64,000 nt of DNA from Nectonema munidae (Eukaryota; Nematomorpha; Nectonematoida; Nectonematidae): NCBI GenBank assembly GCA_030549495.1, contig JAUIRK010001052.1, forward strand, positions 2,232,001 to 2,296,000, written 5' to 3'. The position numbers were made by a program, and so were the translations under genes. This document shows positions 38,901 to 47,900 of the stretch, piece by piece; position 1 is the stretch's first letter, and each line of letters starts with the position of its first letter. The notes beneath the pieces are model-generated. The model saw only the letters and a list, made by a program, of their open reading frames with translations. It ran no database searches and was not told where the DNA came from.

Positions 38901-41900
38901 ACATTATAAATTTAAAAATATTTCCTCCATTGAAGATAAAAGATAAAGAATACAAAATGTACATGAATAAAAGTCATTTGATAACTGAAGTCTTGGATGG
39001 AGGAAAGACTTACAAGGAATACGTTCCTGTGAATGACGCAATAGAACATCTGTCTTCAATGACACAAAATAAATCGCTTGAAGCTTCTCCAACAAACCTT
39101 GACAAAGATGAGAGTAAGAAAACTAGTGAATCTGGGGAAGATTCGAAAAATGAGAACATTAAAAGTCCTAATACAACGAACTTTGACGAAATTAATGCAC
39201 TTGCGAATGAGGAAAATAGTGAACCTGAAGAAGATTCAAAAGATAAGGTCTCTAAAACTTCGCGTATAAGCGATCCAATCAATGTTAATGAATCCACTTT
39301 TGACGACAAGCTGGGTGGAGAGAGTATATTGGAAGAATTAAATCCAAGCGAAACGGAAGAAGGATTCACTCTAGAAGATGCGACAGGAGTTGATGCAAGC
39401 ACTGAATCAACTATTCCCGTATCATTCCCTCATTCTCCTCCAATTAAAAAAAAGGAAGTGACTTTGCGGTTTAAAATTGAAAATGGAAGTAACTTTGAAT
39501 TGGCTTTGAAAGATCCAACTTCAAAAGAGTACAAGCGACTTTCAAAGAAATTAACTACGCTCGTAAGTTTCACCTTTCAAATTGTCATTCGTTTAAAAAA
39601 CCTCTCTTTCTATACTCTCAAAAGTGAAAAGTAATATAGTATCTTTAATAGAGTGCGACATGCGCCCAACAATTTATTTTTGTTCTCCGCTCTAAGACTG
39701 TTTTCCCTCTAATAAGCACCTCATCGCCCGGTTCAATTACAACACCGCTTGCAAACAAGCCAATGTTGTGTAGTCCATCTTTTTATAATCCTTGCTAAAA
39801 AATTGCATAAAACTTCTCATTTTCCAATTAATTTTGATCATATTTACTTTAATTTTTTTGGAGTATTCAAAATATTATTTACAAATTTAAGGAACATCCT
39901 TGAGCCCCACCTTTCCCCTCGCACAAAAGTGTAAAATGGTTTTAGCATCGAACAGACAGTTTTTTACGCCTAGATCTTCAAAAATTAGAACAAATGTTTC
40001 TCCTTGGCGGAGTATATCCTCGCATGGTCACAAGTTTTCTTACTTCGAATGGCCATGTGAGGCCTATATAAGCCATTTTTGTTTTGAAAATTTGGAATAA
40101 AAATGTACTTTTCTTTTATAAAATCAAAAAATTAAAACACGGAGAAACAAAGGCAAAACAAAAAAAATTCCCAAGAAACTTTTTTTTTAAATAATTTCTG
40201 CATAAAACAACTTTATGTTTGTCAGAACAATTTTCTTTACAAGGAAAACATCTTTGAAAAATTCTTTTTTTATTGTTTTTACAAATTTGGAATGGGTCTT
40301 TTTTTGGTCTTTCTACATTACTACGTTCATCACAAATTCCATATGATTTCAAAATTAAGCAAACTCAACTTTGAATAATGGTATTTTGTAGATGAACTTT
40401 CATTGAGTTTTCAGCCAATAAAAAGCAAAGGTGTGAAAGGATAATCTTTCTGCCACTTGATTTTTTTTACAAAATTTGAGGTTGTAGCTGCAAATTGTGT
40501 TCACTATAATATATATATTTAAAGCCGCTATATCAAGATAGTTGGACCAAATAACCATAAGCTAGCGTTTAGAACAGTGGTTCCCAACCGGTGGTCCATG
40601 GACCCCTAGGGGTCAACGGAAGAATTTCAAGGGGTTCATGGAAATTCTACTTCAAACTACTTATGCTTAATCTCCTTTAATATACTTCTATTTTCCAAAT
40701 CAATATAAATATAATAATACTATATATATATATTCAGAGCTTTTTTAAATAAATATTTTCTTCCCTTTTTTAAAGTTTCATATTTTGAATCTTTATATAT
40801 GTTTTTTATTAGTTATAATATTTTTAAAAAATGTATATTTTAATTGGAAAAAAATTTTATTTACATTTTATGTCAGGCTTTACGATTTCTCTGATTTCAT
40901 ATGAATAAGCATACGATTTAATAAGATGACTACAATCATTTTTTGCATAAAAATCTTTGATTAAATTTGTTGGCTCAAACTATTCAGTTGTAGGGGTCCA
41001 CAGGTAAAAAAGTGACTGAAAAAGGGGAACGTGATAAAAAAGTCTGGGAACCACTGGTCTAGAAGTTCTATATGTTGTATATTTGTTAACCATTTGATTA
41101 CCTTTGTCTACACCAGATTTCACAGTGTTATACATAAATATCGACTCTGGCAATCTTTTTCTTCCTACGAGCTCCATTTCTGGTAGAGCATGCTCTTTAG
41201 CGAGCATCCGACTATAAAACTACGCTTCAATTAAAATGCCATAATCAAAAACAGTAATAGGTTAGAAGAAGATTCTGAGGATAGAGAAAAATGGAGGCTC
41301 AAGATCATGGCCACCGACCCCCAACTTGGGGGCAAAGTGTAGAAGAAAAAGAAGAAGCTCCATTTCTCGGAAATGCTGGCTACTCATCATTTTAATAACA
41401 AGTTGTCCACAGAAATATTTTGATCACTTTCGATCCTAATCATATATAGGATGGAAATATAAAACGTTGAAATTAAAATGACGCAATTTCACTCCAAACA
41501 TTTCTAGCTTTCTTCATATCTTCTTCTATTTTTTTCGTAAAAACGAAAGTTTGAAGAATGAATTCATAGTGTGAAAATAAATTCCAAACAAATAAAGGAT
41601 TACCGTTAAATTTTGCAGCATCTTTTGAACCTGCTGGGTCAACTGAGACATTTCTAACGTTTATGTTTCTCGGTCCTTCACTCCTTGTGGGGGATCAAAG
41701 GCATACAAAGTAGATTCAGGAGCTTTTATTTCGATGTCATTCACATCATTGTCATCACTACCATTGTTCGAAGTAGAAACACTAGTTGATTAAGAAAACG
41801 TGTTGTAGTTTTCATTAGAACTTTCTTCAAAATCGGAACACTCCATCTAAGATACAAAACTTGGAAGAAACTTTTGCAGAAAAATGGATACATTTATTTG

Positions 41901-44900
41901 GTGACAAGAAAACCGTAGCTATAGGAGAGAAAAAGAAGAGCAAAGAATGACACTTGTAGTATGTGCGTGAATAATCATACTCCTATTAGGCTTGTCAATC
42001 ACTTCATGGTTCTATATTAGTGGTTAGTACTCTCCAGTGTTATACTCATGGTAATAACCAGGGCGATCAAAAGTGAATAAAGTCCACTTTATACATTTCG
42101 TATCAACATTTTTTTCATTTTTCAATAAAAAATGATCAATTTGAGATATTTTTTTAGGTCAATAAAAACCAATTCCTTTTTTAGGTAAATAAAAGTAGAA
42201 ATATAGTTTAAAATTTAGAATCATTTTTAAGACAACTAAAAAGTAATTCTTTATTTAACAAAATTTAAATATAAATAAAATAAAATATAAAAATAAGACT
42301 TATGTAACATTATTATAAATATATCAACTTATAATTATAATATTATCCATGTAAATGAGAACATATGTCGTTCTCTGCTTTTATATTAGACAGTAGATAT
42401 ACTGAGAAAAAAGAGTAGTAATGCTAACATACAAAGAAGCAGTCATTGTGACGATTCACCGAAATTTGGTGGCTTGAAGATAATCCTTAATTTTTTCTCA
42501 TATTTTATTTTATCCCTCTGCTAGCGAAATGAACTAGTGTTATCAATATCATATATCTTATATGGATAAATATCTTGTCACATCTATCAATGCCCATTGA
42601 TAAGTTCTAACGTCTACCCAACACGGTTATAATTTCGTACCATTGAACTAATATTTATGTTTACCCAGCGTATTTTTACTTTTCACGTTTTAACTAAAAT
42701 ACTCTACACAAAAATGCAATATTTTAAAGATGTTTGGACTTTTTATTTCACTAACACTTCTTTTCGTGCATTTTTCTAGACATATTTTGCAAAAATGTTT
42801 CTTATGATCAAAATTTTTTCTAAAATCCATTGCAATTCCATTTTGTCTTTTTGTAATTTCATTTCGTCATTTAAAATATCAAATATGGAATTGCAAAAAA
42901 ACCAAATAAAATGGCAAAACTAGGAAATGTAATTTTAAAAAGACGATAAAAAAACTAAAAATTGTAATATATAATTAGCTATTCATGTCTCTAACTAATT
43001 ATTTCATTATATAATATTATACTTCAAAAACTTCATATTTATAGTAAATATTTAATTACTATAAAAAACATTAAACTCAGCTTTAAGTGTTCTCTCGCGA
43101 TATGACTATTTTGAATTTACCAGCATTGAGATAACTCACCCCTTATAAAAATGATAACTAATTGAACATGTTAATACTTAAGTTTTAATTGTTTAAGGTT
43201 AATTTAATTTACGAAGAAAAACTTGGAGAAGATTATGCTGGAGTTTCCAATTTTGTCTTCAAGTAATATATACGCTTAATTTCACAACTTTGCACTACGC
43301 TAAATTTTCCAATTAGAAAGGGAAGCATAATTGTGGAGGCGAATGTTGTTATTGACAAGAATACGAAAGTATCCAACAAAGAGCTTGAACATATTTTTCT
43401 CAACGCTGTCGCAAATAAAGAAGAGGTGTATGGCTATAAAATTACTGGAAGTAAGGGTCACAATATCTCTGCGATAATTTATATGCACTAGTTTTCAAGA
43501 AATAGCTTTTATAACATAAGTGAAAGTCTATCATCTTGACCATTATGTTATTAATCTTGATTACGTGGCACTAGGACAAAATCACACGGAGGACAAAATG
43601 CCCCGGTGAAAAATTCATCCACGAGAAAACCTCCGAAGGACAAAAGACCCCGGGATAAATTAAAAGTTATCTCTGAATGAAAATGTAAGCAAAAATTCAC
43701 AGTAGTAATTTGATTTTTTTTAATTTTAAAATAGGCGTGCAGTGATTTGCTTATTTTGTTTTTTCATTGCGTACATTATTCTAAACATAAATACAGTAAA
43801 ATACTAGAACCTTCGTTTGTTTCTTTCGCATTTGTTATTGCATATATAGCTCTTCTACATAGCTTATTTCTCTCGGCTTAGCTGTTTTCTTCAGCCCGTG
43901 TCCTCCATAGAACGTCTTAGCTGTTTACTCTGTCTAATGAAAATAACAGTTTTTTTTCGTATTTTTCTTACAAGGCAATATTTTCCATTTACATAGTTAA
44001 TTCACCTCTCACGAAGCGTACATTTAGAAACGACTCTACTTGCACCCGCATTTCCGTAATTTTTTTCTAAGCAATCAAATTATTTCTGTGACTCGAACAC
44101 ATTTCATCCCATCTTCAGTTTCAACTGACCCAGACCATTTCTTGATTTTAAGCCATTTGCGACTGAACAAAGCTTGTGACTTTAGTAATTTCTAGTTAAT
44201 TTCGTCGAACTTTCTCTTTGCTAACTTTGGTCTAAAATGTGTTATGTTGCTTTTATATTAAATTACTTAATGTCGTTTGCTTTCCTTGCGATGAAATGGG
44301 TTAAATTTGTCACGCCGGATTTTGTTCATGGTGAATTTGTGTCTAATGTCAATATGTATGTATAATTTATCAAATCCCAGCCGGGTTCGTGTTCGGGATC
44401 GGGTCGGAAAAATGCTCTCCCCCCGGGGAATAATTTTCTCATTGATCAAATATAAATGTATTTCATGAAACAAAGAGATGAAATAAACGCATTGATTGGT
44501 GAGTACGAAATAAATTTCGATTTCATGTGAGATTTCGTGCAACCGAACCCAACATTTTTTTCAGTATTAATTCATATTATTGAAAAATAAATAATATATA
44601 TATATATTTACAAAAAGACAGTGAAGATAAAGACTTTGTAAATAATCTATCTATTTGCAGAATATGTACGATAACTGGGTTAAAAACTTCCCCGTGGGGA
44701 ACCGGGAAGTTCAGGGTCCCCACAAGGCTCTGATATGAACCCCTTCGCCAGATTCCAAGTAAGGGGGATGTATATGTATGTATTCATCAAGGGCGAACAT
44801 CCTTAAAATTGAGAGGGGGCGGGAGGGCAAACTTTTTTTCTATTACTGTAAAATTATTACTACTACTTGATTGCTTACAAAAAGTGATCGTTATATATTA

Positions 44901-47900
44901 GGCTCGTAGTACCAATAAGAATCTGGTATGCTTGACAACTCAACCTGCACAAATGTCAGTCATATTGCTACAAACTAGCATTTTTATTTCTACAGATACA
45001 ATCGCCAAACATACCGAGGAATATTTGGATTCCTCACAAAAAGTCGCGGGTTCCTTTCATTTATGCAGGGAAATGAAGCAAAATTTTTATAGTGAACCGC
45101 AAAAAGCTCTCCTGGCTACAATTGCCAGTGATAGCAGATTCTCATTTGCACAACGACCTTTAATAAAATTACATTTATTTTAGCCAGTTAATATAAATTT
45201 AGTAAGAAATAGTGAATGCACTTTTTGGATAAGGGACAGGTCAAGTCACACAAGACGCAAATTTAACTATGTAGTTCAAATGATGCAAATGACTTATCTC
45301 TTTAGTATCCGCAGGTCGCGCGTCTAAATCGAAAGCGGGCATGTCAGAGCCGTGGAAAATAGCAGTTTTGGCGATTTGCATCATTATATTTTTGATGTTT
45401 CTAGTCCTGGTCTTCATTCTGGTAAGTTACGCGTATTTATTCATTTCCTATTACTCGTATATAATTTGCCCGTTCACAATTCAGATTTTGAGAAGATTTA
45501 AAGAATCTAACAACACTAGGAAAAATAACAATCCTACCATGCACAACATTTCCACATCCAAAAAAGATGTCAACGTAAGCACCTTTTTTAAAGCATTCCT
45601 TCCTTACACGAGCATTATCCTACAATCCAAAATTTTACCCATTTGATTGATCCAAAATTGAAAATATCACTTCAACACAGTATATTTCATTACCTCTTAA
45701 CCTTTGAAAGAAGAAATTTACGTTCCAAAAATTTTGAATGTATGCATTTAATACAAACGAAACAAGCTGGAGATGTAGTTTTTTGTTTTATCGTCAGTGT
45801 TGATCAAACTAATTCTTGCTCAAAGAATGCTTTCCTCAATGACGTAGATTTTTTTAACTTGTTGGTATCGCATTCAAGTGAGGAATATATTCCATAGGTG
45901 CACAGATGATATTGATCTTAATGGAAATGGAACCTGAGATAACTGGATCAAAACTATATGCTTCTACTTCTGGCATATTGGCGGATTTTGCACTCCAATT
46001 TAATCGAACTTGTGTATTCCAGTACCTAGCAAATCAAGTCTTGTATAAGAGCCTTATTTATAGACAAATTTTATAGAAACTATAAAGTCAAAAATAGAGT
46101 TGCCACAGAAAAGTCGAAAAGTCAACACCTACAAACGTATTTCTACAATAAATACCATCCATTGAAGGCAAAATTAGTCTTCGCTTTTTTATAAATTCAA
46201 CGATGAAAGAAGCCCGTTAAACCGGTTATCGACCATAGTCGACATATGTCGACTTTAGAAAAATAAAATCGTCTGTGTTTATTAATGCTTTTTAATACAA
46301 CTCTTCTGCTTTACATTAGATATCGTCTGATTATTCTTGTCGATAACGGATTAATTCCACTTTTTACCATCATCCTATTGTTTTTATTTTATTTGAGTAC
46401 CCTATGTGTGTGATGCCTGTGTTTGCGGATGTTTTCATGCTATCTGAATCATCGAAATATTTTGTATTTTATATAAACCCATGGAAAATTGACAAGAAAA
46501 GATTTAAAGGAAACTTATTCTGAGGTATTTTCCTGAGCCACAAAAAATATCTTTTGCAAATGTGCGCCAAAGAGTAATACGCGTCTTAAACATTCTTTCC
46601 AATCTCAGAGCTCACTTAAGTTATGGGTAAAAATTCAAAAATTAATATTTTTCCATATTTTCTTTTAGGGTGTTGCGGTGCGCAGGAAGTTTTAATATAC
46701 ATCTGATGATGATCGTTAGATCGTTTTTATTTTTTTAAAAAATATAAAAATCACACAGGGATATTAAGAAGAAAATTTCTTTCATGTCTTTCAACTCACT
46801 TAATTATAGTCCAAGAAATGACCCATAAGTCTCGTTTAAATACATGAATTGTTTTATGATTATATTAGACCACGTATGAACCTTTCTCTTATTTCATTTC
46901 CAAGTTTCGCCTATCCATGATTATTCCAAATTGTAGAGTTTTTCCCAAAATATTCCACCATTGAAAATTTTAGCAACGAAAATTCCACCCACAAAATATG
47001 CACCCGTCAAAATGAGGACCAGAAAGGAAAATATAATGATTAAAATAGTATTTTATATTTATTATTTTTGAAAAGATATAGGAAGAAATAATGAGCATAA
47101 AGTGACAAACAGGTTTTATAACTGTTAAACCCAAAAAAGGACTTACACTTGATCTTTGATTAAGATAACAGAAAATACTCCTTCACAACTGCCAGTTTAC
47201 ATAACATCTAAAAAGGGCTGAAACAAAAATATAAGCTTCGTACTTAACTTTTTTATAGAACTAAATATAAGATCAAACTGCCCATTACGTAAATTGTCCA
47301 TTCATAAAAAATATATAGCTTTATCTTTATATAATTTTCATGGTGAAATTTTGAGTAGGTATAATTTTCTGGGTATTCCGAGAATATGCCCACACTCTCA
47401 CTTTTCAGAATAGAAAAGTTTGACCCTCATTCAAACTTTTTAAATACAATTTGAAAGTATTTTATCTTTTTTGGATAAATTAAGCTGATTTGTTGATATA
47501 TTCGCTACTCATTTTTGGGTCACGAGCCTACCTCCCACAGAATATATCATTTTCTGTGTTCACTACTTTTATCTAATAGAAAAGGGCATATAATAAATGA
47601 TAGAAAATGGACGAATCGCAATAGCTGGATATAAATCTTGTAGTAGAAATATTTTATTTTCAATTTGTTCTTGTAAATAGTTGATTCCATTGGCGTTCAA
47701 TTATTAAATGAAGTATTTTTGAATTTATCTTTAACTTTAGAACAAGTAATTTTCTTCTTTTGCTAAATGGCTTTCCTTTTTTTTTAGTCTTTCGATAATA
47801 AGCTGGACGCGAGTGATTTTGTTGCTCAATCAAATGTCAACTCACCTCCTGTAAAACTAATTGTTCACGTAATTTTCTTTCTACAAGTTACAATCCATAT

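Larger units (their letters stand above)
40116..41870 (-). mobile_element. piggyBac-type transposon relic, split by a hAT MITE and a LINE fragment
   Basis: On the minus strand from 41860: an acidic N-terminus (MECSDFEESSNENYN). Near 41070-41170 lies RKRLPES-FMYNT-KSGVD, the family's 'YN..K.GVD..D' segment. Beyond the hAT insertion comes a segment with LDIAALN (40500-40560), and then the cysteine-rich tail (CKNN...CFPCKENCSDKH, 40190-40290). The frame is broken and two later insertions interrupt it. The catalytic middle is mostly lost. It lies in intron 5 of the SEA-protein gene. Confidence 0.65.

Noticed and set aside
40980-41207. 75-codon minus-strand frame as a gene
   Set aside because: It is a chimera of piggyBac relic and hAT MITE sequence.
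44932-45183. 83-codon frame as an extra SEA-gene exon
   Set aside because: It does not fit the phase between exons 7 and 8, which already join in phase, and the SEA-to-membrane spacing is complete without it.
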